Below are positions 1 through 5,536 of a DNA stretch of 8,349 nucleotides, in pieces. The notes under the pieces are model-generated. The model was not told the DNA's origin. It worked only from the letters and a program-made list of their open reading frames with translations, and made no database searches. Every line of letters starts with the position of its first letter. Position 1 is the first letter of the stretch. The translations under genes were made by a program, and so were the position numbers. The stretch comes from JBEKDJ01 sp050014415 (GTDB lineage Bacteria > Desulfobacterota > BSN033 > UBA1163): positions 1 to 8,349 of the forward strand of contig JBEKDJ010000202.1 in assembly GCA_050014415.1 (NCBI GenBank), given 5' to 3'.

Positions 1-132
1 AAAGACATGGGTGTCCATGTCGAGTACAAGAAGGAGGGTGACAAGAACGTCGCAGCAGCGATCAAAGCCACTGCGCCAAAGGCACCCAAGAAGGCTCAAG
101 AGAAGAAGCCTGCTGAAGCACCAAAAAAGTAG
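1..132 (+). CDS. C-terminal end of an unrecognised small protein (5' end outside window)
   Basis: Frame 1 is open from the first base to a TAG stop and gives 43 residues. It begins KDMGVHVEYKKEGDKN and ends in a Lys/Ala/Pro-rich tail. The segment GVHVEYKKEGDKNVAAAIK resembles the GERVKVEYLTQKGVPIAYSV stretch of the exported protein encoded on the other strand at 254-607. This suggests a small beta-rich, OB-like (DUF5666-type) domain with a charged flexible tail. The paralogy is inferred from the short visible segment. A strong terminator follows 21 bp after the stop, which supports this as the true 3' end of a transcript. Function is unknown, and the start lies outside the window. Confidence 0.6.
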   Translation, partial: KDMGVHVEYKKEGDKNVAAAIKATAPKAPKKAQEKKPAEAPKK

Positions 133-153
133 TTTAGAAATCAATCATCATAA

Positions 154-190
154 TCAAAAAGGCACACCCAAAAGGCGTGCCTTTTTGATC
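154..190 (+). terminator. Intrinsic terminator after the left-edge gene
   Basis: The left arm TCAAAAAGGCACACC (154-168) pairs with GGCGTGCCTTTTTGA (174-188) around the 5-nt loop CAAAA, with a single A/C mismatch. The descending arm carries a T5 run. The A-run on the ascending arm means the structure could also terminate minus-strand transcription, which fits its position between two converging genes. Confidence 0.85.
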
Positions 191-253
191 TTCTGATAGT
201 GAAAAGGAAAAATAGATTGTCTCAAAAACCTTCAAATCATAGAATTTTATATA

Positions 254-607
254 CTATTTTGAACTTCTCTTCGGCACCTCTTTTTGCGTCTCTTTTGCTC
301 CCCCTAAGAGTGTGACAGAATAGGCGATGGGAACTCCTTTTTGCGTCAAATACTCTACCTTTACCCTCTCTCCCGCATCGGGGTATCGTTGAGGCGTATA
401 TCGGGTATTATGTCCAATCCTGAAATTGACGATGGCCTTATCCTTATCGCTTTCCACTTCTAGCCATCTTCTTACGCCATGAACATGGATTCCTCTAACG
501 ACGCCGGTTAAGATCGAATAAGGTCCCTGGGCAACCAAGGTGGTTGACTGCATTAAGAGCAATAAACCAACAATAGAAAGAATAAGAATTCTTCTGCAAC
601 GCATCAT
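254..607 (-). CDS. Small exported protein, OB-like (DUF5666-type) domain
   Basis: The product has 117 residues. A Sec signal peptide is clear: a basic start (MMRCRR), a hydrophobic core at about 7-24, and a probable cleavage near VAQ-GP (25-28). The mature part, about 28-105, is predicted to be beta-rich: LTGVVRGI, WLEVES, VNFRIGHNTRY, GERVKVEYL, AYSVTLL. This has the look of a small OB-fold protein that binds nothing obvious, and a charged tail follows. The start is fixed by AGGAGG (615-620) seven bases upstream of the first of two consecutive ATG codons. It lies 39 bp downstream of the GGDEF gene on the same strand and is probably its last operon partner, acting in the periplasm. Role unknown. 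The family assignment is by pattern only. Confidence 0.7.
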   Translation of the reverse strand: MMRCRRILILSIVGLLLLMQSTTLVAQGPYSILTGVVRGIHVHGVRRWLEVESDKDKAIVNFRIGHNTRYTPQRYPDAGERVKVEYLTQKGVPIAYSVTLLGGAKETQKEVPKRSSK

Positions 608-646
608 TTCTCTACCTCCTTTACTCCCAAAGAGAGTTCATCCTAT

Positions 647-1669
647 TTATCCGCGCTCAGGACTAAAGATGCATACTTTGTTGCGCCCTCCGCCTTTTGC
701 CTCATAGAGTGCCATGTCTGCCATCTTCACCAATTCTTCTTTTGATCTCGGTCGGTGAATTGGAAAATTTGAGACTCCCAAGCTCACCGTGAGATTGATC
801 TGTACCTGCCCAATTTGTACAGGGTTTTTCTCAACCAGTCGCCGGATGCGCTCTGCAATCATCGTAGACTCCTCCAAACCAGCCCCTGGCAAAATGAGAA
901 CGAACTCCTCGCCGCCATAGCGAGCCACCGTATCCTTCTTTCGCAGTGCATTTTTCAACAAGGACGCAATCTCGCAAAGGACTTTATCGCCATCGAGATG
1001 CCCAAAGGTATCATTCACCCTCTTGAAGTGGTCAATATCCACCATCACCAAAGAAAGAGGAGTACTACCATAAAAAGACTTCTGGGTCTCAATGCCTAAC
1101 CTTTCCTCAAAATACCCCCGATTATAAAGGCTGGTCAGGGTATCATAGATAGCCATGCTCTTAATGGAGCTAAATCTCTGAAAGTGTTTTAAGGTAGCTG
1201 CCATCTGGTACCCGATGACGGAAAAAAATTGCAGATCTTGGGCATCAAAGGCATTGGGTTGATCACTGTTGAGCGAGATGCAACCGATCATTTCTCCTTC
1301 TACTGCAAGAGGCAAGGTGAGATGAGATCTCAAGGTGGCCTTCGAATCTATCACCATCTCGTGGGGTCTCAACTTTTTCTTCTCCACTTGGAGAGTAAGT
1401 CGTTCGATATCAATCGCCTCCTCTCCCAATATTGAGAAAACCCTGACCATATTTTTCACGACATCCTGGCTAAAGGAAGACGGACAAGACTCGTCTTCGT
1501 AGAGATACAGAAAGAGACCCTCTCTCCAGAGTACCCCAAATGAAGAAAAGTCAAATAAGTTGGGAAGATTGGTTCCGGCTGAATCGATAATCTCCTTAAT
1601 CTCAAAACTCATGCTGATGGCATTGATCGTAGAGCGGAGTATATTCAGATTCTTAAAAATCAATCTCAC
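647..1669 (-). CDS. GAF-GGDEF diguanylate cyclase
   Basis: This 340-residue cytoplasmic protein should make cyclic di-GMP from two GTP. Residues ~20-160 form a GAF-like sensor region; LPLAVEGEMIGCISLNS at about 119-135 is typical of the GAF core. A linker helix leads into the GGDEF domain at D176-TLTSLYNRGYF. DIDHFK (211-216), NDTFGH (219-224) and the catalytic signature GGEEF (252-256) are intact. RKKD (243-246) lies five residues before GGEEF, exactly where the RxxD product-inhibition I-site sits, so allosteric feedback is expected. There is no transmembrane segment. The start is GTG with AGGGG upstream; the next in-frame ATG (residue 20) has no ribosome-binding site. It starts 9 bp after the 132-residue gene and is followed by the exported-protein gene, so the three look co-transcribed. 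The GAF ligand cannot be read from the sequence. Confidence 0.93.
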   Translation of the reverse strand: MRLIFKNLNILRSTINAISMSFEIKEIIDSAGTNLPNLFDFSSFGVLWREGLFLYLYEDESCPSSFSQDVVKNMVRVFSILGEEAIDIERLTLQVEKKKLRPHEMVIDSKATLRSHLTLPLAVEGEMIGCISLNSDQPNAFDAQDLQFFSVIGYQMAATLKHFQRFSSIKSMAIYDTLTSLYNRGYFEERLGIETQKSFYGSTPLSLVMVDIDHFKRVNDTFGHLDGDKVLCEIASLLKNALRKKDTVARYGGEEFVLILPGAGLEESTMIAERIRRLVEKNPVQIGQVQINLTVSLGVSNFPIHRPRSKEELVKMADMALYEAKGGGRNKVCIFSPERG

Positions 1670-1678
1670 AGGCGTCCC

Positions 1679-2077
1679 CTATTTCTGAGAAACAATTCGC
1701 TCAGCCTCCCTGAACTTAGGAAAGACCTTTGGAAAGAGTTCCTTGTTGATGACACCTTCTGCCAATGCAGAAAAGAGATGGGAAAGTTGATTGATCAGGC
1801 TTTGAAAACCCCGATGGATTTCTATGGGAGCCATGTTCCGCCACTCCTCTTTCATCCCATCCATAGCAATGCCATTCTCAGATACTTTGAGGGAAATCAG
1901 GAAAGGGTATTTCTCTCCCAGCTTCTGAATGGCTAAGGTGAAGAGAAGCTCCAATATGGCCTCACCGATCAATGCAGACACATCCTCCCAAATCTCCATC
2001 AAGAGATTCGAATAGAGGTCTAGGACGAGATCGGAGGACCATTTCCCTCTTTTATCCTCTTTTACCAACGCTGCCAC
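1679..2077 (-). CDS. Unrecognised helical protein, operon partner of the diguanylate cyclase
   Basis: The product has 132 residues starting at GTG, with GGGAG four bases upstream. I do not recognise the family. It looks soluble and mostly helical: SSDLVLDLYSNLLMEIWEDV (14-33), IGEAILELLFTLAIQKLGEKYP, a short beta-like segment LISLKVSENGIAMDGM (60-75), then helices with HRGFQSLINQLSHLFSALAEGV. It has no Cys, signal peptide or transmembrane segment. The stop is 9 bp before the GGDEF start, so translational coupling and a role in controlling the cyclase are plausible inferences. The frame stays open upstream of the GTG to about 2193 (including ..PGGGSSSNKEGEKAKGRQGSE) but has no ATG, GTG or TTG start there, so the GTG is preferred. 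Confidence 0.7.
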   Translation of the reverse strand: MAALVKEDKRGKWSSDLVLDLYSNLLMEIWEDVSALIGEAILELLFTLAIQKLGEKYPFLISLKVSENGIAMDGMKEEWRNMAPIEIHRGFQSLINQLSHLFSALAEGVINKELFPKVFPKFREAERIVSQK

Positions 2078-2181
2078 TTCACTCCCTTGCCGCCCTTTCG
2101 CCTTCTCGCCCTCTTTATTAGATGATGAACCTCCTCCTGGTAGATAGAGAAGGCTAAGATCATCAAGATAGAAAAAACCAG

Positions 2182-2460
2182 CTATTCCCCCGAGCAGCTA
2201 CCCCCCCTAAGAACTCGATTGCCCCCCGAAATGGGGGTGTCCATCAGCTGTATGATTTGGAGCAAGATACATGCCAAAGGAGAATAAGGCCCAGAGGAGG
2301 AAATGGAGGCCTTCAATGGATGCCGGTCGCAAACAATATGGTAAAGCTGAAAACCTTTGAGCCAAAACTGGGATTTGTGTTGATAGAAAATGAGCGAGGA
2401 TAACCCTGCCAAAAGACAGATAACCCAGACCGATTTCAATCTTGGCTGCGACGATTTCAT
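2182..2460 (-). CDS. Doubtful small membrane ORF behind a good promoter
   Basis: From ATG at 2460 the frame runs 92 residues (MKSSQPRLKS...). It has a basic start, one hydrophobic segment VWVICLLAGLSSLIFY and an unremarkable remainder ending RVLRGGSCSGE. An upstream in-frame ATG at 2502 is only a few bases from the expected transcription start. Neither start has a Shine-Dalgarno sequence. A second minus-strand frame of the same DNA is also open for more than 80 codons (including HFLLWALFSFGMYLAPNHT) but has no usable start. I cannot decide between the two frames, and the region may be a leader or a decayed gene. It lies upstream of, and co-directional with, the diguanylate cyclase operon. Confidence 0.22.
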   Translation of the reverse strand: MKSSQPRLKSVWVICLLAGLSSLIFYQHKSQFWLKGFQLYHIVCDRHPLKASISSSGPYSPLACILLQIIQLMDTPISGGNRVLRGGSCSGE

Positions 2461-2515
2461 GAGATGAAGTTCATACATAGATCTATAATTTTCACATTCC
2501 ATGAAGTTGTTTTCT

Positions 2516-2544
2516 TATATACCACAACGCCCAATCTCTTTCAA
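2516..2544 (-). promoter_or_regulatory. Predicted sigma-70 promoter, minus strand
   Basis: Reading the minus strand, TTGAAA (2539-2544) and TATATA (2516-2521) are separated by exactly 17 bp. The start point would be near 2509. It points towards the 2460-2182 region and then the 132-residue/GGDEF/exported-protein genes. No other gene starts between it and that operon, so it may drive the cyclase with a ~430-nt leader. Confidence 0.5.
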
Positions 2545-2668
2545 CACAACCCCATCCACTTTTAAAAAGGTCAAAGGAAAGGACAACTTGTCTATCATCA
2601 AATGCCATAGTTGAGACATGAAATCCAGAGATTTCTTAGATATTAATGCGGTCCAAATCCAAGGGCAA

Positions 2669-2684
2669 TTGGCACTATATTTGC
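2669..2684 (+). promoter_or_regulatory. Sigma-54 (RpoN) promoter of the c-di-GMP riboswitch RNA
   Basis: TTGGCACTATATTTGC fits the RpoN consensus TGGCAC-N5-TTGC. The invariant GG (2671-2672) and GC (2683-2684) are exactly 10 bp apart. Transcription would start about 12 bp further on, near 2696, just ahead of the first conserved aptamer bases (from about 2703). An NtrC-type activator would be needed; I see no clear enhancer site. Confidence 0.7.
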
Positions 2685-2695
2685 GGACATTCCTG

Positions 2696-2870
2696 GAAAC
2701 AGAAGCCGACAAAGCCAAACTTCGAGTAATCGAAGGACGGAAAACCACGGGTCCAAGAAGAAACCAAGAATCGGGTTCTCGCTCTTAGCTGGAAGCGAGA
2801 GGTGATTTCTAGTGGGCTTGTCATTGCAAACCCTTTGGACGGCCGGGTTACCGAAGCAGGACCAAGGGGA
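2696..2870 (+). ncRNA. Cyclic-di-GMP-I (GEMM) riboswitch aptamer
   Basis: The diagnostic GEMM-I elements occur in order. GACAAAGCCAAAC (2708-2720) leads into a perfect six-pair hairpin CTTCGA / TCGAAG (2720-2725 with 2730-2735) capped by the GNRA tetraloop GTAA. GGACGGAAAACCACGGGTCC (2735-2754) corresponds to the consensus GGACGCAAAGCCACGGGTC. A second arm closes with GTCCAA (2751-2756) pairing TTGGAC (2835-2840), with inner stems GGGTT/AACCC and TCTCGCT/AGCGAGA (2777-2783 with 2794-2800). It ends in GGCCGGGTTACC (2841-2852), the conserved 3' strand. The second arm is longer than usual. The family binds c-di-GMP with high affinity and controls transcription or translation in cis. The exact ends are estimates. 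The identification rests on motif order and pairing, not on a covariance-model score. Confidence 0.85.
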
Positions 2871-2911
2871 CCGGATTGCCGTGGGTTCATCTGATCGGTA
2901 ACCCGGTTTTT
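2843..2911 (+). terminator. Riboswitch expression platform: terminator sharing the aptamer 3' strand
   Basis: CCGGGTTACCGA (2843-2854) is perfectly complementary over 12 bases to TCGGTAACCCGG (2895-2906), which is followed directly by T5. The left arm is the conserved 3' segment of the aptamer, so aptamer folding and terminator formation should exclude each other. This predicts an ON switch, with c-di-GMP binding favouring read-through. A shorter alternative stem GGGTT (2883-2887) / AACCC (2900-2904) could still form when the aptamer is folded, so the sign of control is an inference. Confidence 0.72.
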
Positions 2912-2938
2912 ATTTGAGGGAAACGGAGACACCCTCCC

Positions 2939-2968
2939 ATGAAGCAAATTGAATTACAGAGGAAATAG
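2939..2968 (+). other. Nine-codon ORF downstream of the riboswitch
   Basis: ATG at 2939 gives MKQIELQRK and then TAG. A GGAG lies nine bases upstream. It is the only start-like signal after the switch; no longer plus-strand frame follows before 3383. It may be the stub of a lost riboswitch-controlled gene, a leader peptide, or chance. Confidence 0.2.
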
Positions 2969-3002
2969 TGATCTTGCCCCACCTCCATCCTTCCCCATCA
3001 GC

Positions 3003-3069
3003 CCATCAAGGGGGAGGGGATATATGAGTTGATTCTCTGATCGTTACTGGGGACCCTCTCCCTTGATGG
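3003..3069 (+). repeat. Long imperfect inverted repeat (REP/MITE-like hairpin)
   Basis: CCATCAAGGGGGAGGG (3003-3018) and CCCTCTCCCTTGATGG (3054-3069) form a 16-pair stem with a single G-U pair around a 35-nt loop. There is no T-run, so it is not a standard intrinsic terminator. The purine/pyrimidine bias of the arms and the position in non-coding DNA suit a dispersed intergenic repeat. Copy number cannot be seen from one window. Confidence 0.55.
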
Positions 3070-3382
3070 CCCTTCCTTGATTTCGCACACGTCATTTTGA
3101 CTGTAAAGTCCACTGCCCTTCCGACAGGTCGGAATCGCTTGATTGTTCTAAGGATTCAAACGAGCAAGAGTTCGAGTCAATCCCTTTCTCTTATGATCTT
3201 ACAAGACAGATAGGTCGTCCTCGAACGATGAGAATGTCCTTACGTTATTCAAAGTTGCGCTATGCCCTTTTCCATTCTCTAAGCAATTTCTCGCTGCAGG
3301 TTCGCCCCCTACGCCTTTGCGCCGAAACGCACTGTGGTTCCCCCAGGCACGGGCACGCTAAGACTCAGTGGCCATAAATCCC
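3070..3382. other. Intergenic stretch with no recognisable gene
   Basis: No frame on either strand looks like a gene. A short palindrome CCGACAGGTCGG lies near 3120. The minus strand at about 3300-3380 can be read as a short peptide tail (..VPVPGGTTVRFGAKA then TAG) that overlaps the end of the lipoprotein gene in another frame, but it has no start and I cannot assign it. Confidence 0.5.
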
Positions 3383-3991
3383 TTAGAGGGTTTCATAGAA
3401 CGATTTTTTCAGGACCTTGAAAGAAGCCACAAATTCGTCGAAGACTTCAAACGCTGAAGGATCATACGTCCCATCAATATGCCTCCACTGCGTGAGATAG
3501 AAGGCAACCACCCGATCACCTCTTTTCCCAAAAACCACTTTGGACTTGACTTTCTCCTTCTTAATAGGATCCTTTCCTTCAGCCACAACGGCCAGCCCCT
3601 CTCCACCCAACACCTGAGTCTTATGTCTCTCTAAGATCTCCATACTCATATTAAGGGGAGTGGCCCATAGATACCGCTTGAAGAACTCTTCCTCTCGATT
3701 CTCAAGCTGAGTGGAACATCCAAACGGTTCTTCGTCATAAACAAACATCGATTGAGAAGGGAACTCACCTGGATCTCCTCTCAAGAATCCAAAACCAAAT
3801 TCATTTCCTACCTCTACCTGGACTAATTTCCATCCAAGCGGCGGTGGGTTGAACTCAAACTCGTCATTCCAGATGACCGTCCCCTGTTGACTGATTTTGT
3901 AGGGCTTCTGGGCCGTTTCCGTGGTGGCACATCCGGAAAGCATCATGACCACCAGCACAAAACACAGTGGCATCCAAACGTTTCTTCTCAT
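3383..3991 (-). CDS. Lipoprotein of unknown function, coupled to the selenoperoxiredoxin
   Basis: The product has 202 residues with a type II signal peptide: MRRN, a hydrophobic stretch MPLCFVLVVMML, and the lipobox LSGC (19-22). The lipidated Cys would be residue 22 and the protein membrane-anchored. The mature domain begins around residue 36 (QGTVIWNDEFEFNPPPLGWK) and has alternating beta-like segments, KSKVVFGKRGDRVVAFYLTQW, and a final helix FEVFDEFVASFKVL. This pattern resembles small lipoproteins that carry one compact alpha/beta domain, but I do not recognise the family. The start ATG has AGGAGG seven bases upstream and overlaps the stop of the upstream peroxiredoxin gene in an ATGA, a strong sign of translational coupling. 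An envelope role beside an exported peroxidase is inferred. Confidence 0.8.
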   Translation of the reverse strand: MRRNVWMPLCFVLVVMMLSGCATTETAQKPYKISQQGTVIWNDEFEFNPPPLGWKLVQVEVGNEFGFGFLRGDPGEFPSQSMFVYDEEPFGCSTQLENREEEFFKRYLWATPLNMSMEILERHKTQVLGGEGLAVVAEGKDPIKKEKVKSKVVFGKRGDRVVAFYLTQWRHIDGTYDPSAFEVFDEFVASFKVLKKSFYETL

Positions 3992-4551
3992 GGCTTCCCT
4001 CCTTCCTGATCCAGTTTCTTAAGAAAGAGGAGAATATCTTTGAAGTCAGGCGAGCCATCTCTGACATAACGAATGATCCCCTTCTTATCAATGATCACTG
4101 TCCTCCTTCCGAAGATAGGATAATTCTCCGTGTCGGGCTCAGGTTTCACGTCGAAATAGCTGCCTAAAAACCCTGTCACATTCGAAAGGAGAGGAAAGGT
4201 TAGATCCAGACTTTTTGCCCAATACTTCAATGTAGTAACATCGTCTCGGCTGACACCCACGACCCGGGTGTTGAAGCGCTCATAGAGGGAGAAATTCCTC
4301 TGATGGCCCTCCATTTCGCCTGTTCAGATAGGTGTAAAAGCAGCCGGAAAGAAGGTGATGATCAAATTGTGTTTGCCATAATACTCATTCACATAGCTGA
4401 CCAGCCGATCATGGGTGGATGGCAGTGAAAACAATAGAGTTTCCTCACCCACCAGAGATTTTTCCTTCTTGGCCGCTAGGCCAGAGATGGGAAGAAGAAG
4501 GAGAAAAACGAGTAACAACCAGACACATTTCAGAAACATCTTGCTTCGCAT
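3988..4551 (-). CDS. Selenocysteine-containing exported peroxiredoxin (AhpC/TSA family), in-frame UGA at Sec76
   Basis: Read through one TGA (4324-4326), the frame gives 187 residues that form a complete thioredoxin-fold peroxiredoxin. Residues 1-26 are a Sec signal peptide (MRSKMFLK, a Leu-rich core, SGLAA). ITFFPAAFTPI-U76-TGEM is the peroxidatic centre: PxxxTxxC of the family with Sec replacing Cys (P69, T73, U76). RVVGVSRDD, LTFPLLSN and GRRTVIIDKKGIIRY (148-162) are the later family blocks, with the conserved Arg at 149-150. The mature protein has no cysteine, so this would be a 1-Sec enzyme that needs an external reductant. It should reduce hydroperoxides in the periplasm. The start is ATG with AGGAGGG upstream. 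Termination at the TGA would remove the active site, and the downstream ATG at 4314 has only the SECIS stem before it, so two separate genes are unlikely. A nonsense mutation is the alternative, made unlikely by the exact position and by the SECIS-like hairpin. Confidence 0.88.
4283..4313 (-). promoter_or_regulatory. Bacterial SECIS-like hairpin of the peroxiredoxin
   Basis: Starting 11 nt after the UGA, TGGAGGG pairs with CCCTCTA (seven pairs, one G-U). Five unpaired bases (CCATC) lie on the 5' side, then AGA pairs with TCT, capped by the loop GGAATT. The apical-loop G lies about 26 nt after the UGA, inside the 16-37 nt range used for bacterial SECIS elements. It would recruit SelB and Sec-tRNA. 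It is part of the coding sequence. Confidence 0.68.
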
Positions 4552-4799
4552 ATGACCCTCCTTTCAGCGGATTTTTCCACTTTCTGCCAGGTTTTTTCTG
4601 GATCAAATTCCTTCACCGCTGATGCTTTCTTCTCGATGACCTTACCCGGGTCCCTTCCGTACATTGCACCAGCATGGTTTATGACCAAAGTCTTCAGCCC
4701 GTAGTTACCATCCTCCGGAGGGAAAGTCACAGAGGCGTCACCTTGACTGACACAAGGACCCAGACTGTTGTTGTGACTGAAACTTACCTGATACTCGTA
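4530..4799 (-). pseudogene. C-terminal remnant of a DUF2950-like protein
   Basis: The frame is open from 4799 (bounded by a TGA upstream) to a TGA at 4530, with only a GTG at 4730 as possible start and no ribosome-binding site. The stretch NYGLKTLVINHAGAMYGRDP followed by EFDPEKTWQKVE matches, from memory, the end of DUF2950 proteins (..G.MTF.VNQ.G.VY.KDLG... FDPD.TW). DUF2950 proteins are several times longer and exported, so the whole N-terminal part is gone. Its end overlaps the signal-peptide region of the peroxiredoxin and its 3' part carries that gene's ribosome-binding site. Function unknown even for the intact family. Confidence 0.5.
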
Positions 4800-4850
4800 T
4801 CAATTCCCTTTCTCTTTTCGTATGGCACGACTCATTCTAGTATTTCGAAA

Positions 4851-4876
4851 AAGTATACTATATTTTTCTTATACTT
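4851..4876. repeat. AT-rich inverted repeat at a gene-remnant junction
   Basis: AAGTATA (4851-4857) and TATACTT (4870-4876) are perfect inverted arms around 12 nt. The segment lies between the DUF2950-like remnant (minus) and the DUF2845-like remnant (plus), where both coding similarities stop. It could be an old operator or promoter element, or chance in AT-rich DNA. Confidence 0.3.
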
Positions 4877-4880
4877 ACCA

Positions 4881-5015
4881 ATGCAGTATCTTTCCCAGCA
4901 ACTTATAGCGGTTGAAGAATGGGAATACAATTTAGGATCGAATAGATTTGTTCGCTATCTTAGATTTGAAAATGGTCGACTCATGAGGATCACCGAAGGG
5001 GACTATGGTGATTAG
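4881..5015 (+). pseudogene. C-terminal remnant of a DUF2845-like exported protein
   Basis: The last 44 codons read ..LIAVEEWEYNLGSNRFVRY then LRFENGRLMRITEGDYGD and stop at TAG. The pattern VEEW.YN.G.NRF...LRFENG.L..I..G.YG is the C-terminal signature of DUF2845. Intact members have about 100 residues, with a signal peptide and an N-terminal half containing a CGEP-type motif. Neither is present here: the same frame upstream translates to unrelated, AT-rich sequence and the ATG at 4881 has no ribosome-binding site. I call it a truncated remnant. It cannot be excluded that a short peptide is still made. Confidence 0.55.
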
Positions 5016-5122
5016 AGTTGGTATCGCCAATTGGGTCATCTGGCGTGTCCCATTACTTGAATACAAATCAAAACCGAGATTTCGTCTCCTCTCAAGTCAG
5101 GTCTAACTTCGTGGTGAATTCG

Positions 5123-5424
5123 CTACATCTTCGGGAGGTGTGGGTTAATAGAAGGCGGGTTGAGCGCCCGCTGAACTATAGGAAATAACGACAGGTCGAT
5201 CTTCCATGCATCGCCCCCGCTACTTATCTCTTCCATTAACAGTTTATTGATTACGGCGACATCACGAGTCTCCGAAGCCTGGAACAGATCAGGTCTCAAA
5301 TAGAGATGCCCCCTCTCTTCAGGTTATCATAATTTCCTTGATGGCAATCGCAATAATTGATCTCCTGGCCGTTATCAGCACAACTCAATATCAATCTTTC
5401 CTCACCGTGATTCTTAGATCCCAT
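5123..5424 (-). pseudogene. Frameshifted remnant of an unrecognised Cys-containing protein
   Basis: From ATG 5424 (GGGAGG 14 bases upstream, next to an earlier TTG) the minus strand reads MGSKNHGEERLILSCADNGQ then EINYCDCHQGNYDNLKRG and stops at 5296. In another frame a 66-codon stretch (5123-5323) overlaps it: PEERGHLYLRPDLFQASETR, DVAVINKLLMEEISSGGDAW, KIDLSLFPIVQRALNPPSIN, ending PHLPKM-TAG. Both have the residue balance of real protein and adjoin within about 28 bp, as expected from a single frameshift in one gene. The CDCH motif recalls metal or heme ligation but is not CxxCH. I do not recognise the family. Confidence 0.4.
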
Positions 5425-5470
5425 TCCGCAATGCAACCTCCCAAATGAAAATTGAAAGAATCAAAATGAC

Positions 5471-5498
5471 TTGACAAAACCATTCTTTTCTATATCGT
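5471..5498 (+). promoter_or_regulatory. Possible sigma-70 promoter of the VTT gene
   Basis: TTGACA (5471-5476) is a perfect -35 element. TATCGT (5493-5498) follows at 16 bp, with TATATC two bases earlier as an alternative -10. Transcription from here would begin near 5505, which rules out the in-frame TTG at 5471 as start and favours ATG 5537. Confidence 0.38.
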
Positions 5499-5536
5499 AT
5501 ATACAACAACAATCCTTCCCCAGACGAATCGCCTGT

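Noticed and set aside
815..1435. Plus-strand ORFs of 94 and 68 codons
   Set aside because: They lie antisense inside the well-supported GGDEF gene, lack ribosome-binding sites and have no recognisable content.
2062..2163. Minus-strand 33-codon ORF starting MILAFSIYQEEVHH with a basic tail
   Set aside because: No Shine-Dalgarno before its ATG, and it overlaps the start of the 132-residue gene in another frame; too short to support.
2182..2230. NRVLRGGS motif resembling the formylglycine-generating enzyme / SUMF1 family
   Set aside because: Only eight residues match, the Trp that normally follows is Cys, the frame stops four residues later, and no other family block is found upstream.
2515..2947. 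Two overlapping minus-strand ORFs of 77 and 90 codons
   Set aside because: They are the reverse complement of the sigma-54 promoter, riboswitch and terminator, whose conserved RNA motifs explain the sequence better.
3130..3190. tRNA-like T-arm GTTCGAGTCAATCCC
   Set aside because: No matching acceptor or anticodon arms and no CCA end can be folded around it.
4674..4880. N-terminal extension of the plus-strand frame ending in the DUF2845-like tail
   Set aside because: It is antisense to the DUF2950-like remnant, AT-rich further on, and shows none of the expected signal peptide or CGEP-type motif.
5471..5536. TTG start at 5471 for the VTT gene
   Set aside because: The TTG is part of a perfect TTGACA -35 element, it has no Shine-Dalgarno, and the added 22 residues are not like the family's N-terminus.
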